Part shown: piece after piece, positions 17,869 through 25,861 of the stretch
How the letters are laid out: every line of letters starts with the position of its first letter
Numbering within the stretch: position 1 is the stretch's first letter
NCBI GenBank assembly: GCA_964493695.1
Contig: CAZBPG010000007.1
Span: 5,996-69,995, forward strand
DNA: 64,000 nucleotides
Direction: 5' to 3'
Source of the DNA: Bog-950 sp964493695
GTDB lineage: Bacteria; Bacteroidota; Bacteroidia; Chitinophagales; LD1
Made by a program: the position numbers and the translations under genes
The notes under the pieces: model-generated
The model's input: only the letters and a program-made list of their open reading frames with translations
Told to the model about the DNA's origin: nothing
Databases searched by the model: none

Positions 17869-17953
17869 AGCTTCAAATTTTCATCGAAGATAAAACAAAA
17901 CACAAAGTACACGGAATCGTTTTTCTTAAACGACTATTTTCGCCTACAAATAA

Positions 17954-17978
17954 AAATCATCCCTGTAAGGGATGATTT
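17954..17978 (+). promoter_or_regulatory. Leader hairpin 11 bp before trhO
   Basis: Perfect 10-bp arms AAATCATCCC and GGGATGATTT with loop TGTAA, ending 11 bp before the ATG. A purine-rich GGAGAGG follows and may be a ribosome site, unusual in this phylum. The hairpin could affect translation or end upstream transcription. Confidence 0.5.
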
Positions 17979-17989
17979 AGGAGAGGCTT

Positions 17990-18922
17990 ATGAAACCATA
18001 TCAAACCTTACTTTATTACAAGTACACCCGCATACCGGATGCCGAAGAGTTTGCACAACACCATCTGGAGTTTTGCGAGCGCCTGGGCATTGTGGGCAGA
18101 ATAATTATTGCCGGTGAAGGACTGAACGGAACTATCAGCGGCACGGTGGTGCAGTGCAAAAAATATATGGATACGGTAAAATCGAATCCGCTGTTTGAAG
18201 GAATTGAATTTAAAATAGATGAAGTAGATGCACCCACTTTCGAAAGATTGTATGTGCGTGTAAAACCTGAAATAGTACACAGCAGCCTGCGCGGTTTGAA
18301 GAACGTTGACCCGAACGAAACCACCGGTATACATTTAAAGCCGCATGAAGTAGATGAAATGATAGAACAGGAGGATGTGGTGTTTGTAGACGTGCGCAGT
18401 AACTACGAAAGCGGAGTAGGTCATTTTAAAAACGCACTGAAACTTGACATTGACAACTTCCGCGATTTTCCCGAACAGCTCAAACAACTCGAACATTTAA
18501 AAAATAAAAAAGTAGTAACCTACTGCACCGGTGGCATTAAATGCGAAAAGGCCAGCGGTTATCTGTTGCAGAATGGTTTTAAAAATGTTTATCAGGTGGA
18601 CGGAGGTGTGGTGAAGTATGCCAAGGAAACCGGTGGCAAAAACTTTGAGGGTAAACTGTATGTGTTCGATAACCGGGTGGTGGTGGATGTAAATTCGGTA
18701 GCTCCATCTATTGTGTCTACCTGCAAAATCTGCGGAACAAAATCGGCCCACATGGTCAACTGCGCCAATGCCGAATGCAACGAACATTTTGTGTTGTGCG
18801 AAGATTGCGGCTGGAAAATGCAAGGCTGTTGCAGCGAAGCCTGCATGAAAGCACCGGCCAAACGCGCGTATGACGGCACCGGTTATTATCAAAGAGAAGC
18901 AAATACAATAGAACGCAGATGA
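17990..18922 (+). CDS. trhO: tRNA uridine 5-hydroxylase TrhO, rhodanese family (YceA)
   Basis: 310 residues. N-terminal acylphosphatase-like domain (YYKYTRIPDAEEFAQHH; GEGLNGTISG), then a rhodanese domain with the active-site loop YCTGGIKCEKAS (Cys about residue 179), then a Cys-rich C-terminus (CKICG, CANAEC, CEDCGWKMQGCCSEAC) that may bind zinc. TrhO makes 5-hydroxyuridine at tRNA position 34 using O2 in E. coli. Start ATG 17990 matches the family start. A nested inverted repeat follows the stop. Confidence 0.93.
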   Translation: MKPYQTLLYYKYTRIPDAEEFAQHHLEFCERLGIVGRIIIAGEGLNGTISGTVVQCKKYMDTVKSNPLFEGIEFKIDEVDAPTFERLYVRVKPEIVHSSLRGLKNVDPNETTGIHLKPHEVDEMIEQEDVVFVDVRSNYESGVGHFKNALKLDIDNFRDFPEQLKQLEHLKNKKVVTYCTGGIKCEKASGYLLQNGFKNVYQVDGGVVKYAKETGGKNFEGKLYVFDNRVVVDVNSVAPSIVSTCKICGTKSAHMVNCANAECNEHFVLCEDCGWKMQGCCSEACMKAPAKRAYDGTGYYQREANTIERR

Positions 18923-18996
18923 CACTGAAAAATATGATTAACGCAGATTTTAAAATCCGTTTTAATCCGTCCCAATCTGCGTCATCCGCGTGCCAA
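18911..18996. repeat. Nested inverted repeat with ACGCAGATT / AATCTGCGT arms
   Basis: Imperfect long hairpin straddling the trhO stop and the gap to the M28 gene. Arms include ATGAC/GTCAT and ACGCAGATT/AATCTGCGT. A similar text of CAGAT/ATCTG and ATCCG words occurs at 56180-56272. Probably a family of intergenic hairpins. Confidence 0.5.
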
Positions 18997-19001
18997 TGTA
19001 T

Positions 19002-20024
19002 TTATGGATTTGTTCTTTCTGCTTCATACTGGTAAATAGTATAAAGCAAAGTTTTGCCCACAGCATTCAAAGTAGTTTTATCAATCACCTCCATATTGTC
19101 GGCATGGGTATGCCAGTAACTTCCGAAAGTTCCTGATGGAGAGCCGGGGTCGTATTGAATAATATCAATGGTGGGAATTTTTGCCACCCGATTGATGTAA
19201 ATGTGGTCGTCAGTAATTCCTGCAATAGTCTGATTGCTGAAAAAGTTGGAGTAGCCAAGTGTATTCGCATTTGCCCAAACTTTATCCTGCACCCAACCGG
19301 CATTGAAAGAAGAATTTCCTTCGCGCGCAAATACAGCACCTTTGGCAGCAGCCATATCTAACAGAATTCCGAAATCGGCTTTGTAACCGGGCACATGCGG
19401 ATTGGCGCTCCAGTGCTGCGACCCCAGGCACCAGGAACCTTCATTATCATAACTACCGGGCTTCACAATATCATCCAGCGAAGAAGAATAACCCCGGTCT
19501 TCGGCATCATTAAAAAAGAAATCAATGCCAATATTTTTTAGCGGAGAAGATTGAATGGCGCGTGCAATTTCCAGTAATGTTCCTACTCCACTCGCTCCAT
19601 CGCAGGCAGAGAGAATCGGTTTGTCTCTGTCTTTCGTATCCTGGTCGGCCCAGGGGCGGCTGTCCCAATGCGAGGAGAGTAGAATTCGGTTTGTTGCTGC
19701 AGGATTAATAGAGCCGATGATGTTGGTGCATTTCAGATTCACTCCGTCAAAGCCTTTCACCTCAAACTTCTGCACGTAAACGGTGTCGGTATATTTTTTT
19801 ATTTCTTCTATCAAATACTTCGCACAGGCTTCATGCCCTTTGGAGTTCATTTCGCGAGTACCAAAATTTAACTGCGCTTGTATGTAGTTATATGCAGAAT
19901 CGCTGCTGAATGCCGGTGCATTTACTACAATTTGTTTGGGCGGGTCTACAACCGGTTGTATGGATTGATTACACTTATCACAAGAAGCAAGGAAGAGCAG
20001 AAATATTGGAAAGAGTTTTTTCAT
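19002..20024 (-). CDS. M28 family metallopeptidase / glutaminyl cyclase-like lipoprotein
   Basis: 340 residues. Signal peptide ends at a lipobox (FLASC), so a periplasmic or surface lipoprotein. The metal-binding set of M28 enzymes is visible: SSHWDSRPWADQD, CDGASGVGTLLEIARAI and FFNDAEDRG, then TDDHIYINR near the end. The acidic-residue pattern is shared by aminopeptidases and bacterial glutaminyl-peptide cyclotransferases, and I cannot separate them by eye. ATG at 20024 is preferred to the GTG one codon upstream, which lies inside the inverted repeat of the GxxExxY cassette. Confidence 0.87.
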   Translation of the reverse strand: MKKLFPIFLLFLASCDKCNQSIQPVVDPPKQIVVNAPAFSSDSAYNYIQAQLNFGTREMNSKGHEACAKYLIEEIKKYTDTVYVQKFEVKGFDGVNLKCTNIIGSINPAATNRILLSSHWDSRPWADQDTKDRDKPILSACDGASGVGTLLEIARAIQSSPLKNIGIDFFFNDAEDRGYSSSLDDIVKPGSYDNEGSWCLGSQHWSANPHVPGYKADFGILLDMAAAKGAVFAREGNSSFNAGWVQDKVWANANTLGYSNFFSNQTIAGITDDHIYINRVAKIPTIDIIQYDPGSPSGTFGSYWHTHADNMEVIDKTTLNAVGKTLLYTIYQYEAERTNP

Positions 20025-20053
20025 CACAGCAGATTATACAGATAAAACAGATT
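20025..20053. repeat. Left inverted repeat of the GxxExxY cassette
   Basis: 29 bp, inverted relative to 20454-20482 with one mismatch (core CAGATTATACAGATAAAACA). It touches the start codon of the M28 gene and overlaps the first two bases of the GxxExxY stop codon (20052-20054). Confidence 0.85.
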
Positions 20054-20450
20054 AAGATAGTTCGTTAATGTATTCTTTGAGGGCAATCCGGTTAATGCCT
20101 TTCTTCATATCTACCACATTAAAATTTAAAAGCAAACCAAGTTTCTTGCCAGCCAATTTTAAATAAGTCATTACTTGTGCTTCGTGAATGGGAGCAATTG
20201 CATCCACAGATTTTAGTTCAATTATCAATTCATCTTCCACTAATAAATCAATTCGGTAACCGGCCTCTAACTTTATTTCTCTGTAAATTACAGGCAGCAC
20301 TTTTTCGCGTTCTACTTTCAACCCTTCGCTCAAAAGCTCATACTCTAAACAGGTTTGATAGGTTGATTCTAACAAACCTGGACCAAGTGTAGAATGAACT
20401 TTAAATGCACAACCAATTATCTTGTAGGAAAGCTCGTTTAGCGGATGCAT
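20052..20450 (-). CDS. GxxExxY protein (PDDEXK-like superfamily)
   Basis: 132 residues. The name-giving motif is GLLESTY (residues 25-31). Later residues YRIDLLVEDELIIELKSVDA carry the D...ExK pattern of the PD-(D/E)XK nuclease fold. Function is unknown for the family; members are common in Bacteroidota and often scattered between unrelated genes. The gene fills the space between two 29-bp inverted repeats (20025-20053 and 20454-20482), so it looks like a self-contained inserted cassette of about 458 bp. Confidence 0.9.
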   Translation of the reverse strand: MHPLNELSYKIIGCAFKVHSTLGPGLLESTYQTCLEYELLSEGLKVEREKVLPVIYREIKLEAGYRIDLLVEDELIIELKSVDAIAPIHEAQVMTYLKLAGKKLGLLLNFNVVDMKKGINRIALKEYINELS

Positions 20451-20453
20451 TTC

Positions 20454-20482
20454 AATCTGTTTTATCTGTATAATCTGTTGTG
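20454..20482. repeat. Right inverted repeat of the GxxExxY cassette
   Basis: Reverse complement of 20025-20053 with one mismatch in 29 bp. It ends 4 bp before the cysS stop codon and lies upstream of the GxxExxY start, so it may also carry that gene's promoter. Confidence 0.85.
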
Positions 20483-20486
20483 GGTT

Positions 20487-21953
20487 TTAACTCGAACTCC
20501 AGGTTACCCCTTCTTTCCCATCTTTCACCTGTATGCCCACTTTCAAAAGCTCATCGCGTATTTTATCGGATGCCGCAAAATCTTTTTTAGCGCGTACATC
20601 TTTACGCAATTCAAGAATCAGATTCATTAAGCCTTCCACCTTGTCAGAACCGGCTCCGCTCTCTTCTTTCAGTCCAAGCACTTCAAGAATAATATCACTG
20701 AAAAGTTCTTGCAGCTGTTCTTTGTCAGCAGCGGTAATTGAATCTTTTCCATCGTTGATAGAATTGATTATTCCTGCTCCTTCAAACAGGCTGGCGATTG
20801 CCACCGGTGTATTGAAATCATCATTCAGCGCATTGTAAATATCCGCTTTCAGGTTTTCGGGCTTGAAAGATGATTTCTCACCGGTCTTTAAACCACTAAT
20901 CAATTTCATGGCATTCATCAAACGCTGATACCCCTTTTCAGAAGCCTGCAATGCCGTATTCGAAAAATCGAGTGTGCTCCGGTAGTGTGCCTGCAGCATA
21001 AAAAAGCGAACCACCATAGGCGAATAACCGCGTTCGAGCAAAGGATGGTTACCGGTGAAAAGCTGTTCCGGTAAAAATGAATTACCCAGACTCTTGCTCA
21101 TCTTCTGTCCGTTCACCGTAAGCATGTTGGTGTGCATCCATGTTTTTGCCGGAGATTTTTTGCAGCAGGCTACATTCTGCGCAACCTCATTGGTATGATG
21201 CGTAGGAATCAAATCCATACCCCCTCCGTGAATGTCGAATTGCTCACCCAGATACTTTGAACTCATGGCGCTGCACTCAATATGCCAACCGGGAAAACCC
21301 TCACCCCACGGACTCGGCCAGCGCATGATGTGCTCCGGTTTGGCTTTTTTCCAAAGCGCAAAATCCAATCGTCCTCGCTTTTCTTCCTGTCCTTCCAGAT
21401 TATCGCGGGTGCCTTCCAATAGTTCATCTAACTTTCTTCCGCTTAGCTCGGTGTATGGATAGGTCTTCGCAAATTTTTCTACATCAAACCAAATGGTTCC
21501 TTCTACTTCGTAAGCGAGCCCATTCTCAATAATCTTCTTCGTCATTTCAATCTGTTCGATGATATGTCCGCTCGCTGTAGGCTCAATGCTTGGCGGCAAT
21601 AAATTAAAATCATCCAGCACCTTGTGAAAATCTACAGCGTACAACTGTACAATTTCCATCGGCTCTAATTTTTCTAGACGGGCGCGTTTTGCAATTTTAT
21701 CTTCTCCTTCATCGCCATCGCTTTCCAGGTGCCCCACGTCAGTAATATTACGCACGTAACGCACTTTGTATCCAAGATGTTTCAGATAGCGGAAGACTAC
21801 ATCGAACGAAAGAAAGGTTCTGCAATTACCAAGGTGAGCATAACTATATAATGTAGGGCCGCACACATACATGCCCACATGAGGAGCGTTGATTGGTTTG
21901 AAAATTTCTTTTTCGCGCGAAAGGGTGTTATAAATTTTTAATTCTGCATTCAT
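20487..21953 (-). CDS. cysS: Cysteinyl-tRNA synthetase
   Basis: 488 residues, class I synthetase. GPTLYSYAHLGNCRTF holds the HIGH-type motif (HLGN) and zinc-ligand region (Cys in YVCGPTLY); GWHIECSAMS and HHTNE carry further zinc ligands; GQKMSKSLGN is the KMSKS motif near residue 285. The C-terminal DALR-like region (LILELRKDVRAKKDFAASDKIRD) is normal. Start at ATG 21953 matches the family. Confidence 0.97.
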   Translation of the reverse strand: MNAELKIYNTLSREKEIFKPINAPHVGMYVCGPTLYSYAHLGNCRTFLSFDVVFRYLKHLGYKVRYVRNITDVGHLESDGDEGEDKIAKRARLEKLEPMEIVQLYAVDFHKVLDDFNLLPPSIEPTASGHIIEQIEMTKKIIENGLAYEVEGTIWFDVEKFAKTYPYTELSGRKLDELLEGTRDNLEGQEEKRGRLDFALWKKAKPEHIMRWPSPWGEGFPGWHIECSAMSSKYLGEQFDIHGGGMDLIPTHHTNEVAQNVACCKKSPAKTWMHTNMLTVNGQKMSKSLGNSFLPEQLFTGNHPLLERGYSPMVVRFFMLQAHYRSTLDFSNTALQASEKGYQRLMNAMKLISGLKTGEKSSFKPENLKADIYNALNDDFNTPVAIASLFEGAGIINSINDGKDSITAADKEQLQELFSDIILEVLGLKEESGAGSDKVEGLMNLILELRKDVRAKKDFAASDKIRDELLKVGIQVKDGKEGVTWSSS

Positions 21954-22035
21954 GCGTGCAATATAAATATTGTGTTTTAGTGCGTAAGTGTTTACATGGC
22001 GGCAATCTTGAACTTACCTAAACACCGAAATACAA

Positions 22036-23151
22036 TTACAAAGAAAAAGTAGCTACCACCGGATAATGATCAGAGAGTTCTTTGCGGATGGTTTTATACG
22101 AATTGATTTTTATTCGCGAATCGAAAAGAGTGTAATCAATTCTGAAAATGGAAAATTTGTTGGCAAAAGTAGCTCCGAAGCCCTTGCTTGTTTCTACAAA
22201 AGCGTCCTGTAAATTTCCTTTTGCTGTAGTGTAAGTGTATGAAACCGGAACATCATTAAAATCTCCGCAAAGAATTTTTTGTCCCGAAAATCCGTCCATG
22301 CTTTCCGCCACCGCGTTCGCCTGTTGCGAGCGCTTACTATAAGCGCGCCTCATTTTGCGCATAATATTCTTCAGCGGAGTCCATCCGGTAGTTTGATTTT
22401 CCTCAAGGGAGTCAAGCGCGGCATAATCGTCCCGTCCGAGATGAATGGATTCAAAATGCACGTTATAAACTCTGGCTGTATTACCCTTGAAATCAATGTC
22501 GGTATAAATACAATCGTTGGCGAAGGAATTTTTGAAATCAATCTTACCGGTGTCAACAATCGGAAATTTTGAAAATGTTGCCACTCCCCATTGTTGGTGC
22601 AGTTCTCCCTTTTTCCATAATGTTTGCTGCAATTTACTCTTGGGCAGTTTCTTCAAATCAACAGAGGGGAAAAAATAAACATACCGGAACCCTAACGAAT
22701 CGCGCAGATATTCAAGGTTGTGGAACAACTGATTGTTGGTGTAAAATTCCTGCAAGCACAAGACATCGGCCTTTTCTTTTTTGATGAGTGCCAGCATCTG
22801 CTCACGGGTTTCGGCATTCTTGTTCCAGTTGTACAAATCGAAATTTTTTACGTTCCATGTCATCACTTTTATTCCGGCTTCTTTGTACGCTTCATTAAAG
22901 TTTACCGCAAACGTAGAGTGAATAAACTTCCAGGTCAGCACAATGGCCACCAGCGAAATTAAACCGAAGGCATCGCGCTTAAGAATCCATAGCAGCAGAA
23001 AAAAAACATTTACTACCAGCACTACCGGAAAAGCAAAGCCGATAAACGTGAGTTGCCAGTATTTTGTCGGCTCAATGTAAGTGGCCATGCACGAGCAGAG
23101 CAATACAATAAGCGCGAGTATGTTTAAAAATTTGAAAAGCCCCCGCAGCAT
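22036..23151 (-). CDS. Endonuclease/exonuclease/phosphatase family membrane protein
   Basis: 371 residues. Three hydrophobic segments within the first 85 residues anchor it in the membrane; the rest is an EEP domain with MTWNVKNFD, CLQEFY, CGDFNDVP and the terminal SDHYPVVATF, the metal and catalytic residues of the DNase I-like fold. Substrate may be a nucleic acid or a phospholipid headgroup. Its ATG overlaps the rhomboid stop by one base, so the two are co-translated. Confidence 0.9.
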   Translation of the reverse strand: MLRGLFKFLNILALIVLLCSCMATYIEPTKYWQLTFIGFAFPVVLVVNVFFLLLWILKRDAFGLISLVAIVLTWKFIHSTFAVNFNEAYKEAGIKVMTWNVKNFDLYNWNKNAETREQMLALIKKEKADVLCLQEFYTNNQLFHNLEYLRDSLGFRYVYFFPSVDLKKLPKSKLQQTLWKKGELHQQWGVATFSKFPIVDTGKIDFKNSFANDCIYTDIDFKGNTARVYNVHFESIHLGRDDYAALDSLEENQTTGWTPLKNIMRKMRRAYSKRSQQANAVAESMDGFSGQKILCGDFNDVPVSYTYTTAKGNLQDAFVETSKGFGATFANKFSIFRIDYTLFDSRIKINSYKTIRKELSDHYPVVATFSL

Positions 23152-24041
23152 TATTTCTTTGAATAGTTAAACAGAAAATCTTTTTCCTCTTTCGTCAGGC
23201 TGTCGTAACCGGAACGCGCAATCTTGTCCAATATTTCATCTACGCGTTGTTGTTCGTTTTTACTTCGCGAACCGGTTTCACTTTTTCGTGATTCGCTTTT
23301 GTAAGTAACCTTTATGTTCGATTTTGGTTTAAAGAGATTTGCAACGCCATCGAAAAGTTTATTGAGCGGAGAAGTTAAATCGAATCCGCCCCGCAATGAT
23401 TTAATATACAAGTATCCACTTAATGCGCCCCCCGCATGTGCAATGTAACCCCCCGCATTTCCGTATGGAATATTGATGACATCAAGCAGAAGAGAAATAA
23501 CAGCGATGTATTTTATCCGGACTACACCTATAAACATCAAACGCACTTCGAAATCAGGATTAAGAGTTGCCGCAGCAAAAACAACAGCAAAAATACTAGC
23601 CGATGCTCCGAGCATCATGGATGCATCAACTTGTGGTTTAAAGACAGGAATTAAATTAAAGGCAAGTAAATAAGTTACTGCACCTGTAAGCCCGCCAAGA
23701 ATATAGAGGGGAAGAATTTTTTTATCGCCCAGATACAACACAAAAATTTCACCAAACCAATAAAACCACAGAAGGTTGAACAACACATGGAAAAAACCGG
23801 TGTGCAGAAACATGTAAGTAAAAACCGACCAGGGCTGATAGAGGAGTGTAGTAAGCGATGCGGGCATTTCTACTTTGCTAAGAAGTAAATGGTAGAATGA
23901 ATTGTTTTGAAGCAAAAAGCCGAGGAGATGAAGCACACCGAAAAACAGAAACACACCAACATTTACAAAAATCAATTTCATCACCATGTTACCATGGCGA
24001 AATTGATGTTTGATGTCGTTAGTGATGGAACCGGTGAGCAT
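23151..24041 (-). CDS. Rhomboid family membrane protein, second copy
   Basis: 296 residues, six or so hydrophobic segments and a charged cytosolic tail. The active-site motif reads LGASASIFA, so the serine position is kept while the usual GASG glycine is Ala; the histidine is in GGYIAHAGGALSGYL. A C-terminal stretch after residue 215 (KSESRKSETGSRSKNEQQRVDEILDKI) is typical for Bacteroidota rhomboids. It precedes the EEP gene with a 1-bp overlap and starts 3 bp after the stop of the 533-residue secreted protein. Confidence 0.88.
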   Translation of the reverse strand: MLTGSITNDIKHQFRHGNMVMKLIFVNVGVFLFFGVLHLLGFLLQNNSFYHLLLSKVEMPASLTTLLYQPWSVFTYMFLHTGFFHVLFNLLWFYWFGEIFVLYLGDKKILPLYILGGLTGAVTYLLAFNLIPVFKPQVDASMMLGASASIFAVVFAAATLNPDFEVRLMFIGVVRIKYIAVISLLLDVINIPYGNAGGYIAHAGGALSGYLYIKSLRGGFDLTSPLNKLFDGVANLFKPKSNIKVTYKSESRKSETGSRSKNEQQRVDEILDKIARSGYDSLTKEEKDFLFNYSKK

Positions 24042-24044
24042 TTG

Positions 24045-25646
24045 CTAGTTTATTTTTTCAATGGTGTAACTCAAAAAATATCTGTCTTTCAACTCATATT
24101 TACTGAAAGGACACGGGTCATCATTCTTGCCTTCATGTGGTGAATTGGTAAAATGGTCCAGCCTGCCAAGTTTATCGTAGGCGTGCAGGTTGCTAATTTC
24201 CCCGTAATTATCATCTAAACAACCCTTCATCAGCATATTCTGAATAGAGAAAATCCGGTTCTTGAAAAAGCGTTTTGTTTTTTTATCGCAGGGCGAACCG
24301 CTGTCAAGAATATCACCCGCCAGCAAATCAATGCCATCTACTTCCCAACCGCTCATATACACTCTGAAATTTTTCCCGCGGGGAACAGAAACGATGAATT
24401 CGTTATCCAGAGGCCATTTGTGGTAATATGTTTTGCCCAGGCCTTTTGTCAGTATTCTTCCCTTCTTTCCGTGAAAGTCATTCAGAAAAATCCAGTCGCT
24501 TCCTACATTCACAAACAGACGAACTTCTGCTTTTGAGAGTTTATCGTTGATGTAGCGGAACTTCAGGTTGGTCAATTTCACCTTGTAAATATCCACCGGT
24601 GTTTCACCGGCTACACCGCGTCCTTCGTCCCAATAAAAATAAAGAGTGCGGGCATAAACTTCCAGGTCATTCGCATTCTTTGTTTTCCATGGAATGAGAA
24701 TGCGTGCGGTACCTGAATCACTATCGGTTTCAATTGTTTCGTATTGCGAAAAGTTATCGCCTTTTCTTCTCTGCAGGGTATACAGCAGTTGCGCATTGGC
24801 GGAAGGACGGGGCAGGTCAATCTTTACTGTAAATTCATAATCCTTACTGCTCATGTTTACCCGCCTCACAAAGCTCGAAGAGTTAAACCGGTTGTTCTGA
24901 AGCGCCCCTCCGTCACCACTTGCGAAAATATCAACGCGCGTAGCAAACTTTATAGAGCTGTCACCAATAGTTACCTGTTCGGGCAGGAAACGTTTTACTG
25001 CCACAAATCGTGGAGGATGAATCTCCGCTTCGCTGGGCGGATGTCCCCGGTCCCATACATAATGCCCTTCCACATGCACCCAGTCTCCAATGCCCGGCCA
25101 GTTCCAGATTACATCTTTTAATTCATGACCGGCACTGAAAAAACCCCCGCTTCTTCCGAAATCATTATCAGCACTCAACACATTTACCCGGTTACACATT
25201 CCCAGGCCACACTCCCACTCGCAGCGAATTATGCCATGCAACACTGTGTCATTTCCTTCCGCTGTTTTGTAAACCAGATAAGGCAGATAATTTGTGTACC
25301 GGTTGTCTTCTGTCTTGTCAGGGATGACATCAAAATTTACATCGTGCGAGTAATGATAGAAAGGCAAATCTTCATGGCTTACATGAGGCCCGTGAGACCC
25401 GTTTACCAGGTTAGAGCCGACTCTGCCTTCCAGCACAGCAATGTAATTTTTGTCTACTACCGGCAGCCACGAAGGAAGAATGACACCGATATCGTAAAAC
25501 TCAAGGCGTTTTAAAATTGCAATAGTATCACGACAGGGAGAAAACCCATCTTCGCTTTGGGTAGAATACGGATGAGATGTCAGCGGTTGCGCAAACACCG
25601 GTGAAGAAAAAACTACGAATAATAAAGGGAAGAAATATTTTTTCAT
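24045..25646 (-). CDS. Secreted protein of unknown function, 533 residues
   Basis: Signal peptide MKKYFFPLLFVVFSSPVFA. I do not recognise the family with confidence. It is rich in His and aromatic residues in its first half: HGPHVSHEDLPFYHYSHD (about residues 83-100) and GDWVHVEGHYVWDRGHPPSE followed by EIHPPRFVAV (about 190-220), which look like metal-binding or catalytic surfaces. The second half appears to be beta-rich. No T9SS tail is visible. It is followed closely by the rhomboid and EEP genes on the same strand, so it may be processed or co-expressed with them; that is inference. Confidence 0.7.
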   Translation of the reverse strand: MKKYFFPLLFVVFSSPVFAQPLTSHPYSTQSEDGFSPCRDTIAILKRLEFYDIGVILPSWLPVVDKNYIAVLEGRVGSNLVNGSHGPHVSHEDLPFYHYSHDVNFDVIPDKTEDNRYTNYLPYLVYKTAEGNDTVLHGIIRCEWECGLGMCNRVNVLSADNDFGRSGGFFSAGHELKDVIWNWPGIGDWVHVEGHYVWDRGHPPSEAEIHPPRFVAVKRFLPEQVTIGDSSIKFATRVDIFASGDGGALQNNRFNSSSFVRRVNMSSKDYEFTVKIDLPRPSANAQLLYTLQRRKGDNFSQYETIETDSDSGTARILIPWKTKNANDLEVYARTLYFYWDEGRGVAGETPVDIYKVKLTNLKFRYINDKLSKAEVRLFVNVGSDWIFLNDFHGKKGRILTKGLGKTYYHKWPLDNEFIVSVPRGKNFRVYMSGWEVDGIDLLAGDILDSGSPCDKKTKRFFKNRIFSIQNMLMKGCLDDNYGEISNLHAYDKLGRLDHFTNSPHEGKNDDPCPFSKYELKDRYFLSYTIEKIN

Positions 25647-25819
25647 GACTAAACGCTGTCAAAGATAAACTTGCACCTGAAAAATTTTGAAACCTTTTGT
25701 ATGAGTGGTCGTAGACGTAGAAACCTAAACGCGCAGCTTATGATACAACTTGACACTAAAATGCCTCATTGGCCAATTGACGATAACACAAAGTAACCAA
25801 TAGCTAAAGAGCTATAACG

Positions 25820-25858
25820 AAAAATCTTCTGGGAGCCGTAACTCTCAGGGGATTTTTT
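25820..25858. terminator. Hairpin with A-tract and T-tract before the MFS stop
   Basis: Imperfect inverted repeat (AAAAATCTTCTGGGAG and CTCTCAGGGGATTTTT) that could end transcription on either strand. It most likely serves the MFS gene ending at 25862. The remaining gap 25647-25819 shows two short palindromes (TAGCTAAAGAGCTA and ATTGGCCAAT) and no gene. Confidence 0.6.
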
Positions 25859-25861
25859 GTT

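Noticed and set aside
25647..25861. tRNA or small RNA gene
   Set aside because: No tRNA arms or GTTCRA box; only short palindromes and a terminator for the MFS gene.
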